Source: Capsulimonas corticalis (GTDB lineage Bacteria > Armatimonadota > Armatimonadia > Armatimonadales > Capsulimonadaceae). From it: a stretch of 64,000 nt of DNA. The first letter of the stretch is position 1. Each line of letters begins with the position of its first letter. The notes beneath the pieces were generated by a model that did no database searches, had not been told where the DNA came from, and saw only the letters and a program-made list of their open reading frames with translations. The position numbers were made by a program, and so were the translations under genes. Location of the stretch: contig NZ_AP025739.1 of NCBI RefSeq assembly GCF_003574315.2, forward strand, positions 5,580,001 to 5,644,000, written 5' to 3'. This document shows, piece after piece, positions 16,230 through 25,150 of this stretch.

Positions 16230-17480
16230 TTATAAAATCGCCGTTGACAAAATCCGGGCGGCGATGGCGTGGGAGTCTGGGAAGGCGATGTCGTCGGGGA
16301 CTTTTTGGCCGGTGGTGATGTAGGCGAGTGGGATGGCGTACTTGGCTTGCACGGTGAGCAGTTTGCCGAAGCAGGCGCTGTCTGTGGCTTCGTCGAGTTT
16401 GGTCAGGATCAGCGCGTCGGGTGCGAAGGTGTTGTAGAAGCGGCCGACGACGTTGTCCATGTCGCGGGGCGAGAGCGTGGCGGGAACGGCCAGGAATTTC
16501 TGGACGACGCCGACGCCGTCGAAGAGCTGCGCGGTTTCGCCGAGCGGCAATATGTCGTTGGGTGAGCGGCCGGCGGTGTCGAGCAGGACAAGCTCCATAC
16601 CGTCGCGGGCGTAATCCGAAAGCTGGGCGACCATTTCGGCCTTATCATGCGCGATCCGGACCGGGACGCGCAGGATGTCGCCGTAGGTCTGGAGCTGCTG
16701 GGCGGCGGCGATCCGCTGGGTGTCCATGGTGATGACCCCCACCCGGCGGCGCTCGACCAGGGAGTACTGGGCGGCGAGCTTGGCGATGGTGGTGGTCTTG
16801 CCGACGCCCGTGGTGCCGACGAAGGCCAGGACGCGAAGCTTGCCCCCGGGCTGGATCTCGACGCGGTTCGCGATCAGGAGCTTTTGCGAGATCTGCGTGC
16901 GCATCTCACTGGTGGCGGCTCCGGTGCTGAGGCCCATGGGGAGCTCAGCGATCATCTGGCGCACGAGCGGCGGCGCGATATCGGCGTCGAGAAGCTGGCG
17001 GGCCAGCGCGGCGTAGGCGTCCTGCTGGCCAGGTTCGGCGGCCTTGCCGCGCCCGCGCCGGCTGATCAAGTCGCCGATCATGCCGTCGGGCTCAATGGCG
17101 CCGACCGGGGGATAATCGCCGGCCTTGCGCTTTCCCGAAGAGTCGACGAGCGCCTGGACGCTGGTCGAGAGAGTCGCGATCTGCGATTCCAGCTTTTGGA
17201 TATAACCGGCGCTCGCTTGATCGTCACGCGCGCCGTCGTCCGAGACGCCGAACGTGACCTCGATCATATTTTTGCCGCCCAGTCCGAAGAAGCCGCCCTT
17301 TCGGACCGAGCGTTTGCTCAGAATGACGGCGTCCGAGCCCAGTTCCATCTTCGCTTGAAGCAGACATTGCGCGATCGTCGCGCCGGTGATTGATTTAACG
17401 CGCATAGCAGGTTTGGCTCTGCGATCTTGGCGGGAGTCCGCAAGTGCGGTCCGTTGACTGGCAAAGAGCAAATTAGGCAT
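16230..17480 (-). CDS. flhF: Flagellar SRP-like GTPase FlhF
   Basis: The 416-residue protein has the FlhF N-domain ('MRVKSITGATIAQCLLQAKM' from residue 26, then 'GSDAVILSKRSVRKGGFFGL') and an SRP-type GTPase domain: P-loop GTTGVGKTTTIAKLAA, 'VITMDTQRIAAAQQLQTYG', 'VLLDTAGRSPND', 'LTKLDEATDSAC'. FlhF places flagella at the cell pole. The first 25 residues are not typical, so the start could be at 17405. However, the ATG at 17480 has a good SD (AGGAACAG) and overlaps the flhA stop by 8 bases, which supports it. Confidence 0.93.
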   Translation of the reverse strand: MPNLLFASQRTALADSRQDRRAKPAMRVKSITGATIAQCLLQAKMELGSDAVILSKRSVRKGGFFGLGGKNMIEVTFGVSDDGARDDQASAGYIQKLESQIATLSTSVQALVDSSGKRKAGDYPPVGAIEPDGMIGDLISRRGRGKAAEPGQQDAYAALARQLLDADIAPPLVRQMIAELPMGLSTGAATSEMRTQISQKLLIANRVEIQPGGKLRVLAFVGTTGVGKTTTIAKLAAQYSLVERRRVGVITMDTQRIAAAQQLQTYGDILRVPVRIAHDKAEMVAQLSDYARDGMELVLLDTAGRSPNDILPLGETAQLFDGVGVVQKFLAVPATLSPRDMDNVVGRFYNTFAPDALILTKLDEATDSACFGKLLTVQAKYAIPLAYITTGQKVPDDIAFPDSHAIAARILSTAIL

Positions 17481-19602
17481 GTTCTGTTCCTGTTACCGAA
17501 CCGACGGCGCGGACATCCGTGTTCGGGACGATTTCGTGATACGAAAGAATGACCAGCTGCGGAAGAGAACGTTCGGTCAAACGGCGAAGCGGCAGGCGAA
17601 GGGCCGCCATGCAGATCAGGAGCGGCTGCTGGTAGCCAAGAGCCGCCATGCGCTCTACGTGCTGTCCCAGCGACCTTAAAAACTCTCGGGCGACCGATGG
17701 CTCCAGCGACAGCGCGGGCGAGCCCGGCACCACCGCCTCCATCAGAGTCTGCTCCAGCTGGGGATCCAGCGTGAGCGCATGCAGGGTTCCGGAGCTTTCA
17801 TCCACATACTGGCGGCAGATGGAGCGGGCCAGCGCGGCGCGCACCCATTCGCCGAGCATATCCATGTCTTTGGTCTTTGACGCGTTGTCCGCCAGAGTTT
17901 CCAAAATCGTGACCATGTCCCGGATAGAGATCCGTTCGCGCAGCAGGTGCTGCAAGACCTTCTGGACCTCGCCGACGCTCATCAGCGCCGGGATCAACTC
18001 TTCCACAACCGCCGAGTTTGCCTGGCGGATATGCTCGATCAGCGCCTGCGAATCCTGGCGGGTGATAATCTCCGCCGCGTAGCTCTTGATCACTTCCGCG
18101 AGATGCGTCGTGATCACCGACGAAGGGTCGACAACTGTGTAGCCCGCCATCTCGGCGCGATCGCGCATCGCTTTCGGAACCCACTGGGCCGGCACGCCGA
18201 AGGCGGGCTCCCGGGTCGGGATGCCGTCGACGATCGGATCGATGACGACGCCGGGATCGATCAGCATGATCGAACTGGGATGGACCGTTCCGCTGGCGAC
18301 GCTGGCGCCCTTCAGCTTGATCGTATAGTCGTTCGAGCGAAGATGCAGGTCGTCCCGGATACGCACCGTTGGGATCACAAGTCCCAGTTCCAGGGCTGTT
18401 TTTTGCCGGATCATCGTGATTCGGTCGAGCAGATCGCCGCCGGCGGCCTGGTCCACCAAACCTAATAGTCCATACCCAAAATTGAGCTCCAACACATCAA
18501 CATTGAGCAGCGGAAGCAGACTTTGCGGCGTTGTCGCGGCGAGCGGTTTGGGCGCGGCGGCGGCGATCGCGTTTTCGTGCGCCACGGCCACGGCCTTTTT
18601 CTCGTTGGCAATCAGCATAAAGCCGGTCCCGCCCAGAATGCCGGCCACGAGAAGCGTTTGCGGAGCAGGGAAGCCAAAAGGAATGAACAGCAGCACCAGA
18701 CAGCCGGCGATGATCAATGGGCGCGGCGAAGTGAACAACTGGCGGGCGATGTCGCCGCCCATCGCCGTGTCCGACGCCGCCCGGGTCACCATCAGACCCG
18801 CCGAGGTCGAGATCAGCAGCGCCGGGATCTGAGCCACCAGACCTTCGCCGACGGTGAGGATCGTATACTTTTGCAGGACCTGGACGACATCTTCGCCCTT
18901 GCTCAGGCCCATCGCGAAGCCGCCGATAATATTCAGAACGATGATGACGATCGCCGCGATTGCGTCGCCGCGAACGAACTTATTGGCGCCGTCCATCGCG
19001 CCGTAAAAGTCCGCTTCCTGGCCGACCGCTTTGCGCCGGTCGCGGGCCTGATCCTGGGTGATGACGCCGGCGTTGAGGTCCGCGTCGATCGCCATCTGCT
19101 TGCCCGGCATCGCGTCCAGCGTAAAGCGCGCCGCGACTTCCGCCACGCGCCCGGCGCCGGCCGTAATGACGACGAACTGCACGACGACCAGCAGCAGGAA
19201 AACAATGATCCCCACGACGTAGTTGCCGCCAATGACGACTTCGCCGAATGTCTTGATCACATGCCCGGCCGACCCGGTGCCGATGATCAGCTTCATCGCC
19301 GAGACTTCCAGGGCCAGTCGGAACAGCGTTGTGACCAGGAGCAATGCGGGAAAAACGGAGAATTGCAGCGGTTCGGTCGTGTAAAGCGAGGTGAGAAGGA
19401 TGAGAACGGCGCCCGCGAGGTTGAGCACCAGACCTAAGTCCAGAAGCGCCTCGGGCAGCGGCAAAATCAGCATCGCGATCATGCCGATCAGCGCCAGGGC
19501 CATGGCGATATCGGTTTGCTGCGCCGCTTTGGCGAAGAAACCCATGATGCCGGAGGGCGCGCCGCCCGTCCCCTGAGACTGTACTCCTGTTGTGACTGCC
19601 AC
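17473..19602 (-). CDS. flhA: Flagellar export gate protein FlhA
   Basis: The 709-residue length is normal for FlhA. An N-terminal membrane part (about eight helices to residue ~330) includes the conserved FHIPEP signature region ('MPGKQMAIDADLNAGVITQDQARDRR') and 'FYGAMDGANKFVRGDAIA'. The C-terminal cytoplasmic domain binds export substrates. It starts with GTG at 19602 preceded by AAGGAG. FlhA is a core part of the flagellar type III export apparatus. flhF follows with an 8-base overlap. No other flagellar structural gene lies in the window. Confidence 0.96.
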   Translation of the reverse strand: MAVTTGVQSQGTGGAPSGIMGFFAKAAQQTDIAMALALIGMIAMLILPLPEALLDLGLVLNLAGAVLILLTSLYTTEPLQFSVFPALLLVTTLFRLALEVSAMKLIIGTGSAGHVIKTFGEVVIGGNYVVGIIVFLLLVVVQFVVITAGAGRVAEVAARFTLDAMPGKQMAIDADLNAGVITQDQARDRRKAVGQEADFYGAMDGANKFVRGDAIAAIVIIVLNIIGGFAMGLSKGEDVVQVLQKYTILTVGEGLVAQIPALLISTSAGLMVTRAASDTAMGGDIARQLFTSPRPLIIAGCLVLLFIPFGFPAPQTLLVAGILGGTGFMLIANEKKAVAVAHENAIAAAAPKPLAATTPQSLLPLLNVDVLELNFGYGLLGLVDQAAGGDLLDRITMIRQKTALELGLVIPTVRIRDDLHLRSNDYTIKLKGASVASGTVHPSSIMLIDPGVVIDPIVDGIPTREPAFGVPAQWVPKAMRDRAEMAGYTVVDPSSVITTHLAEVIKSYAAEIITRQDSQALIEHIRQANSAVVEELIPALMSVGEVQKVLQHLLRERISIRDMVTILETLADNASKTKDMDMLGEWVRAALARSICRQYVDESSGTLHALTLDPQLEQTLMEAVVPGSPALSLEPSVAREFLRSLGQHVERMAALGYQQPLLICMAALRLPLRRLTERSLPQLVILSYHEIVPNTDVRAVGSVTGTEHA

Positions 19603-19911
19603 ACGAACTCCTTACTGGAAAAACTACCGGACTTTGACAATACCGAGGTAGTTATTCCACGAAGGGAGGCGAAATCACAGTAAAAGTTTACGGGGGCAAG
19701 GATTTGAGCGCCTATCCCTCCATCGAGCTAAGGCTCAATTTCCCCTTTCCCTGCTTCAGCCCTTCGGGCGGGAAAGGGAACGCTCATCATGATAGGCGTC
19801 ACAGGTCTTTTTGTGTGGCAAAACGCAAATGGCCCGTTACCTTGATCGAGGTAACGGGCCAATTTTCTATTCTTCGCACTCCGCCAATAACTCGCGCGGG
19901 GAGAGATGGGA
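19603..19911. other. Gene-free stretch with nested inverted repeats and pgi terminator
   Basis: 309 bases between flhA (start) and pgi (end). It holds a nested palindromic element at 19705-19797 (arms TGAGCG/CGCTCA, GCCTATC/GATAGGC and CCCTTTCCC/GGGAAAGGG), of the same style as other intergenic repeats in the window. It also holds the hairpin at 19830-19861. No coding signal is seen. Confidence 0.7.
19830..19861 (-). terminator. Hairpin terminator downstream of pgi
   Basis: 13-bp perfect stem TGGCCCGTTACCT and its complement with loop TGATCG. A/T-rich flanks on both sides allow termination of pgi on the minus strand. Confidence 0.8.
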
Positions 19912-21270
19912 TCAGAACCCGACCACCGTATCCGCGCTCTGCGCCTTCAGCCGCGCCTGGACTTCCTGGGTCGCCTGCTCGAACTTGGGCTTGCCGAGCA
20001 GCGCGAACATGTTCTTTTTGTACGCTTCGACGCCGGGCTGATTGAACGGATTGATGCCGCCCAGGTAGCCCGATACGCCGCAGGCGCGCTCGAAGAAGTA
20101 GATCAATGCGCCGAGGGAATAAGCGTCGAGCTGCGAAAGGTGTACGGTGCTGTTGGGCACGCCGCCGTCGCGGTGCGCGAGCGCCGTGGCCTTGTAGGCG
20201 GCTTCGTTGACATATTGCAGCGATTTGCCCTGGAGATAACCGAGCTCGTCGAGGTCGCTGTCCGACGGCGGAATCAGGACTTCGGGTTCGCCGCCGTCGA
20301 GAATAACGAAGGTCTCGATGATGTTGCGGCGGCCTTCCTGGATCCACTGGCCCATGGAGTGCAGGTCCGTGGTCAGTTCGACGGCGGCGGGGAACAGGGA
20401 GATGTGGCTCTTGCCTTCGCTTTCGCCAAAGAGCTGCTTCCACCACTCGGCGACGTAATGCAGGCGCGGCTCGAATGAGGCGAAGATCTCCGTGGAGTAT
20501 CCCTTGCGGTAGAGCAAGTTGCGCGCGGCGGCGTAGAAATACGCCGGGTTCTTGGTGACATCCGTGCTGTTCGTGGCGGCCGCGACATCGCGCGCGCCGG
20601 CCAGCAGGCCGTCGATATCGATGCCGGCAACGGCGATCGGCAGCAGGCCGACGGGGCTGAGGACCGAATAGCGGCCGCCGACATCGTCGGCGATCTTCAG
20701 CGTGGCGTAGCCCTCTTCATCGGCGAATTTGCGCAGGGCGCCCTTCGCGGCGTCGGTGGTGGCGACGATCTTTTTACGGGCTTCCTCGGCGCCGACCTGA
20801 CGCGTCAGCAGGTCTCGGAACAGGCGAAACGCGACGGCGGGTTCGGTGGTGGTGCCGGACTTGGAGATCGCGTTGATCGAGAACTTCTTGCCGTCAAGTT
20901 TGCGCAGCAGGCGGTCATGATCGAACGCCGAAAGCGAATTGCCGGCGTAAACCACTTCCGGACCGTCGCCCGCTCCAAGCGCTTCGATCACAGCGCGGGC
21001 GCCCAGATAAGAGCCGCCGATGCCGATCGAGACCAGATAATCCGAACTTTCGCGGATACCGGCCGCCAGCGTCTTGATCGTCGCCACTTCGTCCTCGCTA
21101 ACGATCTTGCCGGGGTCCACCCAGCCGAGGTACTCATCCCCCAGCCCGCCGCCCTGCGTCACCTTCTTGTGCGCCAGGTCCACTTGATCTTGCCATGATT
21201 GCACCTCGTCCAGATCCACGTCGGGAGCGAGATATCCGTAATCCAATTTCAGCGGCAGCGAAGCGGCCAT
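19912..21270 (-). CDS. pgi: Glucose-6-phosphate isomerase
   Basis: The 452-residue protein interconverts glucose-6-phosphate and fructose-6-phosphate in glycolysis and gluconeogenesis. Visible signatures are 'SIGIGGSYLGARAV', 'NAISKSGTTTEPAVAFR' (sugar-phosphate SIS domain), 'GGRYSVLSPVGLLP' and 'RACGVSGYLGGINPFNQPGVEAYK'. The length fits the short Bacillus-type Pgi. ATG at 21270 is chosen because a GGAGG SD precedes it and the family N-terminus starts there; a longer frame to 21363 has no support. It is a single-gene unit with its own hairpin terminator. Confidence 0.96.
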   Translation of the reverse strand: MAASLPLKLDYGYLAPDVDLDEVQSWQDQVDLAHKKVTQGGGLGDEYLGWVDPGKIVSEDEVATIKTLAAGIRESSDYLVSIGIGGSYLGARAVIEALGAGDGPEVVYAGNSLSAFDHDRLLRKLDGKKFSINAISKSGTTTEPAVAFRLFRDLLTRQVGAEEARKKIVATTDAAKGALRKFADEEGYATLKIADDVGGRYSVLSPVGLLPIAVAGIDIDGLLAGARDVAAATNSTDVTKNPAYFYAAARNLLYRKGYSTEIFASFEPRLHYVAEWWKQLFGESEGKSHISLFPAAVELTTDLHSMGQWIQEGRRNIIETFVILDGGEPEVLIPPSDSDLDELGYLQGKSLQYVNEAAYKATALAHRDGGVPNSTVHLSQLDAYSLGALIYFFERACGVSGYLGGINPFNQPGVEAYKKNMFALLGKPKFEQATQEVQARLKAQSADTVVGF

Positions 21271-21370
21271 ATTCCAACCTCCATCATCGCCGGCGGCGAT
21301 GGTTTGTGTATTCTTGTCGGCAAAACGGGCGGGGCGTTTGCGCCCCGCCCGTATTCTACCCAATGCGTTC

Positions 21371-22126
21371 TTACTTGCCTCGGAAGAAGCGCTTGATCTT
21401 GAACAATGTGACGTCGCGGTGCATCTCGGCGATGGCGTCGGTGAGCGGAATGTTCTTGGGGCAAACTTTGACGCAGTTCTGCGCGTTGCCGCACGACGTC
21501 ACTCCGTCCGATCCGCCAATCGCCTCCAGCCGCTCGTCGGCGTTCATATGCCCGGTCGGGTGGCTGTTGAACAGGCGTACCTGACCGATTGCTGCCGGGC
21601 CGATGAAGTTCGAGTGCTCATTGACCTGAGGGCAGGCTTCCAGGCAGCTGCCGCAGGTCATACACTGCGAAAACTCATAGGCTTCCTGCCGGTCCCGTTC
21701 GTTCATGCGCGGTCCAGGTCCCAGATCATAGGTTCCGTCGATCGGGATCCAGCCTCGGATCTTCTTCAGGTTCTCGAACATCCGGGAGCGGTCCACGATC
21801 AAGTCCTTCACAGTAGGGAACTTGGTCATCGGCTCCAGCGTGATCGGCTGCTGAAGGTTCGCCACCAGAGTCGCGCAGCTCTGTCCGACCCGGCCGTTCA
21901 TGACCATGGTGCAGGAGCCGCAGACGTTCTCCAGGCAGTTCATATCCCAAACCGGCGCGGTCGTCTGCTTGCCGTCACTGGTGACGGGATTCTTGCGGAT
22001 CTCCATCAGGAGCGAGATCACGTTCATATTCGGCTGATGCGGGACCGCGAACTCCTCCCAGTAGGGAGCGGAGTTCTGATCCTTACGCCGCTTGATTTTG
22101 ACGAGAATTGTCTTTGCGTCCGCCAT
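21371..22126 (-). CDS. sdhB: Succinate dehydrogenase/fumarate reductase iron-sulfur subunit
   Basis: The 251-residue protein carries the SdhB electron relay: an N-terminal ferredoxin domain with the [2Fe-2S] site around 'CLENVCGSC', and a C-terminal domain with 'SQCMTCGSCLEACPQVN' and 'CGNAQNCVKVCPKNIPL' for the [4Fe-4S] and [3Fe-4S] clusters. It passes electrons from SdhA to SdhC. It lies downstream of sdhA, separated by a 176-base gap filled by a repeat element, unlike the 2-base sdhC-sdhA gap region. Confidence 0.96.
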   Translation of the reverse strand: MADAKTILVKIKRRKDQNSAPYWEEFAVPHQPNMNVISLLMEIRKNPVTSDGKQTTAPVWDMNCLENVCGSCTMVMNGRVGQSCATLVANLQQPITLEPMTKFPTVKDLIVDRSRMFENLKKIRGWIPIDGTYDLGPGPRMNERDRQEAYEFSQCMTCGSCLEACPQVNEHSNFIGPAAIGQVRLFNSHPTGHMNADERLEAIGGSDGVTSCGNAQNCVKVCPKNIPLTDAIAEMHRDVTLFKIKRFFRGK

Positions 22127-22157
22127 CTTGTTTGTCTCTCTTCAATTGCCGCAGAAA

Positions 22158-22300
22158 GGCCCTCACCCGGCGCTCCGCGCCACCCTCTCCCAATTCTAGG
22201 AGAGGGTTGGATTCAGGATTTTCGATCTAAAATCTTATCACTTAAAAACTCTGACTCCCCCTCTCCCAATTTTGGGAGAGGGGGCCGGGGGGTGAGGGCC
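22158..22300. repeat. Intergenic inverted-repeat element between sdhA and sdhB
   Basis: Outer arms GGCCCTCACCC (22158-22168) and GGGTGAGGGCC (22290-22300) enclose further palindromes built on CTCTCCCAATT and GGGAGAGGG. The GGCGCTCCGCGCCACCC core recurs in nearly the same form near 63660. It looks like a mobile or REP-like palindrome inserted in the sdh operon. Confidence 0.75.
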
Positions 22301-22302
22301 TC

Positions 22303-24306
22303 CTACAGATCCTGCCGCGCCGCCGGGGGCCGGGTGCTAAGCGCGTCGCCGCTGTCGCCAGCAGCTTTCGCCTCTGTGCCGTTGGCGCCGTTCGTCCCAT
22401 TCGCGGTCGTCGTATTCACGACGATCTTTTCCGGCTGCTTCTCTTCGACCGCGTCGCCTTCGTTCTTTTCCGCCGCGTAGTTGCGAAGGCGGGGCTTGAT
22501 CAGCGTGGTGTCGACTTCTTCGTAAGAAAGTCGCGGGCCGCTGGGGGTAAACTCGGCGATGGTCGTTTTCAGAAAGCGCTCGTCGTCGCGATTCGGGAAG
22601 TCCGGCTTGTAGTGCGCGCCGCGCGATTCATCGCGGGCCAGAGCGCCGGCCACGATCACGCGGGCCAGATGTAGCATGTTGTTCAATTGGCGCGTGAACG
22701 GAATCAGCTGATTGGTCCAGCTCGACGTATCGGCGATCGAGACGTTGTGGACGCGCTCCTGAAGCTCCTGGATCTTCGTTTCGGTGACTTTGAGGCGATC
22801 GTTGTGGCGAACAACGGTCACGTTGTCCGTCATGATGTCGCCCAGCTCCTCGTGCAGCTTGTACGGGTTTTCGCCGCCGGTGGACTTCGCCAGCGTTTCG
22901 TACTTGCGGTTCTGATCCGAAAGCGCGGTTTCGTAGAGCGAGCTCGGCAGGTCGTCGGCGCTCTTGCTCAGATGCTTGACGTAGTTGACGACGCCGGGGC
23001 CGGTGAGCTGGCCGCCGGTCAAGCACGAGAGCAGCGAGTTCGCGCCCAGTCGGTTCGCGCCATGGTACTGGTATTCGCACTCGCCGACGGCGTAGAGCCC
23101 CTTGATGTTGGTCATCTGGTTTCGCGGATCGCCTTCGACGAGGCCGCCGGTATTGCCATCCTTCACGAAGCCGACCCAGAGGCCGCCCATCGAGTAGTGG
23201 ACGCCGGGGAAGATACGCATCGGCGTGGTGCGCGGGTCTTCGCCAATGAACTTCTCGTAGATCTCCAGAATGCCGCCGAGCTTGATGTCGATCAGCTTCT
23301 TGTCCAGATGGGTCAGGTCGAGATAGACTTGGTTCTGGCCCCAGACGCCCATCTTTTCATCGACGCACTTGGCGAAGATCTCGCGGGTCGCGATGTCGCG
23401 AGGAACGAGGTTGCCGTACGCGGGATACTTCTCTTCCAGGAAGTAAAGGCGCTCGCTCTCGGGGATATCCTCGCCGCGTCGCGGATCGCCCGGTTTGCGC
23501 GGAACCCACACGCGGCCGCCCTCGCCGCGCGCCGATTCGGACATCAGGCGCAGCTTATCCTGACCGGGAATCGCGGTCGGATGGACCTGAATAAACTCGC
23601 CGTTAGCATAGCGCGCGCCCTGCTGATAGACGGCGGCGGCGGCGGTGCCGGTGTTCATGACGGAGTTGGTCGAACGGTTGTACACGATGCCGGGGCCGCC
23701 CGTGGCGAGCACCACGGCGTCGGCGCGGAAGGTCTCGATCTTCATCGTGCGCAGGTCCTGCGCGACGATGCCTTTGCAGACGCCGTCATCGTCCTTCACG
23801 ATCCCCAGAAACTCCCAGAATTCGTGCTTGGTGATCTCGCCCGCGACTTCATGCCGCCGCGCCTGCTCGTCCAGCGCGTACAAAAGCTGCTGCCCGGTCG
23901 TGGCGCCGGCGTAGGCCGTGCGGTGGTGCTTGGTGCCGCCGAAGCGCCGGAAGTCCAGCAGACCTTCGCCGGTGCGGTTGAACATGACGCCCATACGGTC
24001 GAGCAGGTTGATGATGCCCGGCGCGTTGTCCGCCATGTGCTTGACGGGCGGCTGGTTCGCCAGGAAGTCGCCGCCGTAGACGGTGTCGTCCAGGTGCTCG
24101 TAGGGCGAGTCGCCCTCGCCCTTGGTGTTGACGGCGCCGTTGATGCCGCCCTGCGCGCAGACCGAATGGCTGCGCTTGACGGGAACAAAGCTGAAGAGAT
24201 CGACGGGGACGCCCGCTTCGGCGATCTTCACCGAAGTCATCAAGCCGCCCAGTCCGCCGCCGACGACGATGACTTTGGGTTTTGTATTTGTCGCTACTGT
24301 CGCCAT
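22303..24306 (-). CDS. sdhA: Succinate dehydrogenase/fumarate reductase flavoprotein subunit
   Basis: The 667-residue protein has the FAD dinucleotide fold ('VVGGGLGGLMTSVKIAEAG'), the covalent flavin attachment region ('KRSHSVCAQGGINGAVN', His before SVCAQGG) and substrate-site motifs 'FIQVHPTAIPG' and 'SESARGEGGRVWVP'. It oxidises succinate to fumarate, linking the TCA cycle to the quinone pool. The last ~65 residues form a low-complexity Asn/Thr/Glu-rich tail not normal for the family. It starts 2 bases after the sdhC stop. The 3' end abuts a palindromic repeat. Confidence 0.97.
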   Translation of the reverse strand: MATVATNTKPKVIVVGGGLGGLMTSVKIAEAGVPVDLFSFVPVKRSHSVCAQGGINGAVNTKGEGDSPYEHLDDTVYGGDFLANQPPVKHMADNAPGIINLLDRMGVMFNRTGEGLLDFRRFGGTKHHRTAYAGATTGQQLLYALDEQARRHEVAGEITKHEFWEFLGIVKDDDGVCKGIVAQDLRTMKIETFRADAVVLATGGPGIVYNRSTNSVMNTGTAAAAVYQQGARYANGEFIQVHPTAIPGQDKLRLMSESARGEGGRVWVPRKPGDPRRGEDIPESERLYFLEEKYPAYGNLVPRDIATREIFAKCVDEKMGVWGQNQVYLDLTHLDKKLIDIKLGGILEIYEKFIGEDPRTTPMRIFPGVHYSMGGLWVGFVKDGNTGGLVEGDPRNQMTNIKGLYAVGECEYQYHGANRLGANSLLSCLTGGQLTGPGVVNYVKHLSKSADDLPSSLYETALSDQNRKYETLAKSTGGENPYKLHEELGDIMTDNVTVVRHNDRLKVTETKIQELQERVHNVSIADTSSWTNQLIPFTRQLNNMLHLARVIVAGALARDESRGAHYKPDFPNRDDERFLKTTIAEFTPSGPRLSYEEVDTTLIKPRLRNYAAEKNEGDAVEEKQPEKIVVNTTTANGTNGANGTEAKAAGDSGDALSTRPPAARQDL

Positions 24307-24308
24307 AA

Positions 24309-25055
24309 TTATCCCCTCGCGACCTTAGTCGCCGCGCCCGGCGCGGAAATCGCGGCCCGTTCATGGTTCAGGCCCGCCACACGGAAGCGGTTGGCCGTCG
24401 CCAGTCCAATCAAAGTAAAGACCGCGAAGATCCCCGCGCAGACATAAGCGCTGATTTTCTGCGAACGCGGCGAGATCGTGACGCCCCAGCGGATACAGAA
24501 GTTCCAGATGCCATTCGCGAAGTGGAACACCGTCGCCGTGATTCCGATCACATAGAACGCGAAGAACAGCGGGTCCGCGAACTGCCCGGCCATGGATTCC
24601 CAGCCGATCGCTTTTCCGGGATCGGGCGAGCCCTGCCACTCCAGGAAGTAACGCTGAAGGCTCGTATTCCAAACGTGGAAGCCGATGTAGAAAAATGCGA
24701 TCACGCCGCTGATGCGCTGGAGGAAGTACATCCAGTTCCGACCGTAGCTGTAACTGCCGAGATTCTGCTGCCCGTGCGCCGCGATAAAGATACCGTAGAT
24801 CCCATGATACAAAATCGGGATATAGATGATCACAATCTCCAGAATCGCCACAAAGGGCAGATAACCAAAGACCTTGACCACCGTTTCGAACGCGCCCGGA
24901 CCGCGCAGGGCGTAGGAGTTGGCGATCAAGTGCTGCATCAAGAAGATGCCGATCGGCAGGATCCCTGAGAGCGAGTGCAGCTTATGCCATAAATACGGGT
25001 CACGCAGCCCTCGCGTGTTCGTCGCCTCGTTCGAGACGGGTATTGAGGAAGCCAT
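24309..25055 (-). CDS. sdhC: Succinate dehydrogenase cytochrome b subunit (type B)
   Basis: The 248-residue single membrane anchor has about five helices and spaced His residues (for example 'YLWHKLHSLSGILPIGIFL', 'LMQHLIAN', 'LYHGIYGIFI', 'HFANGIWNFCI') that fit the di-heme SdhC of the Bacillus/Wolinella type. It reduces (mena)quinone. ATG at 25055 is preferred over GTG at 25061 because an AAAGGA SD is then well spaced. It is first of the sdhC-sdhA-sdhB operon and diverges from a LysR gene. Confidence 0.93.
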   Translation of the reverse strand: MASSIPVSNEATNTRGLRDPYLWHKLHSLSGILPIGIFLMQHLIANSYALRGPGAFETVVKVFGYLPFVAILEIVIIYIPILYHGIYGIFIAAHGQQNLGSYSYGRNWMYFLQRISGVIAFFYIGFHVWNTSLQRYFLEWQGSPDPGKAIGWESMAGQFADPLFFAFYVIGITATVFHFANGIWNFCIRWGVTISPRSQKISAYVCAGIFAVFTLIGLATANRFRVAGLNHERAAISAPGAATKVARG

Positions 25056-25091
25056 CGTCACAGTCCTTTCGGCAAACCATTAAACGAACCT

Positions 25092-25120
25092 AGTATACCA
25101 TCGGGGTTGCAAAATGTAAA
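25092..25120 (-). promoter_or_regulatory. sdhCAB promoter
   Basis: On the minus strand: TTTACA (25115-25120), a 17-base spacer and TATACT (25092-25097). Good match to the vegetative consensus, about 37 bases before the sdhC start. Confidence 0.75.
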
Positions 25121-25125
25121 ATGAA

Positions 25126-25150
25126 ATGATATCATACTTATTATAAGCAT
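25126..25150. promoter_or_regulatory. Candidate LysR-type operator between sdhC and lysR genes
   Basis: A perfect palindrome ATGATATCAT (25126-25135) adjoins the imperfect palindrome ATACTTATTATAAGCAT (25134-25150), directly upstream of the sdh -35 box and touching the regulator start codon. The position fits an activator and autorepressor site. Inferred. Confidence 0.5.

Noticed and set aside
22687-24447. 586-codon open frame antisense to sdhA
   Set aside because: Shadow of the sdhA codon bias; the sequence has no fold or family signal.
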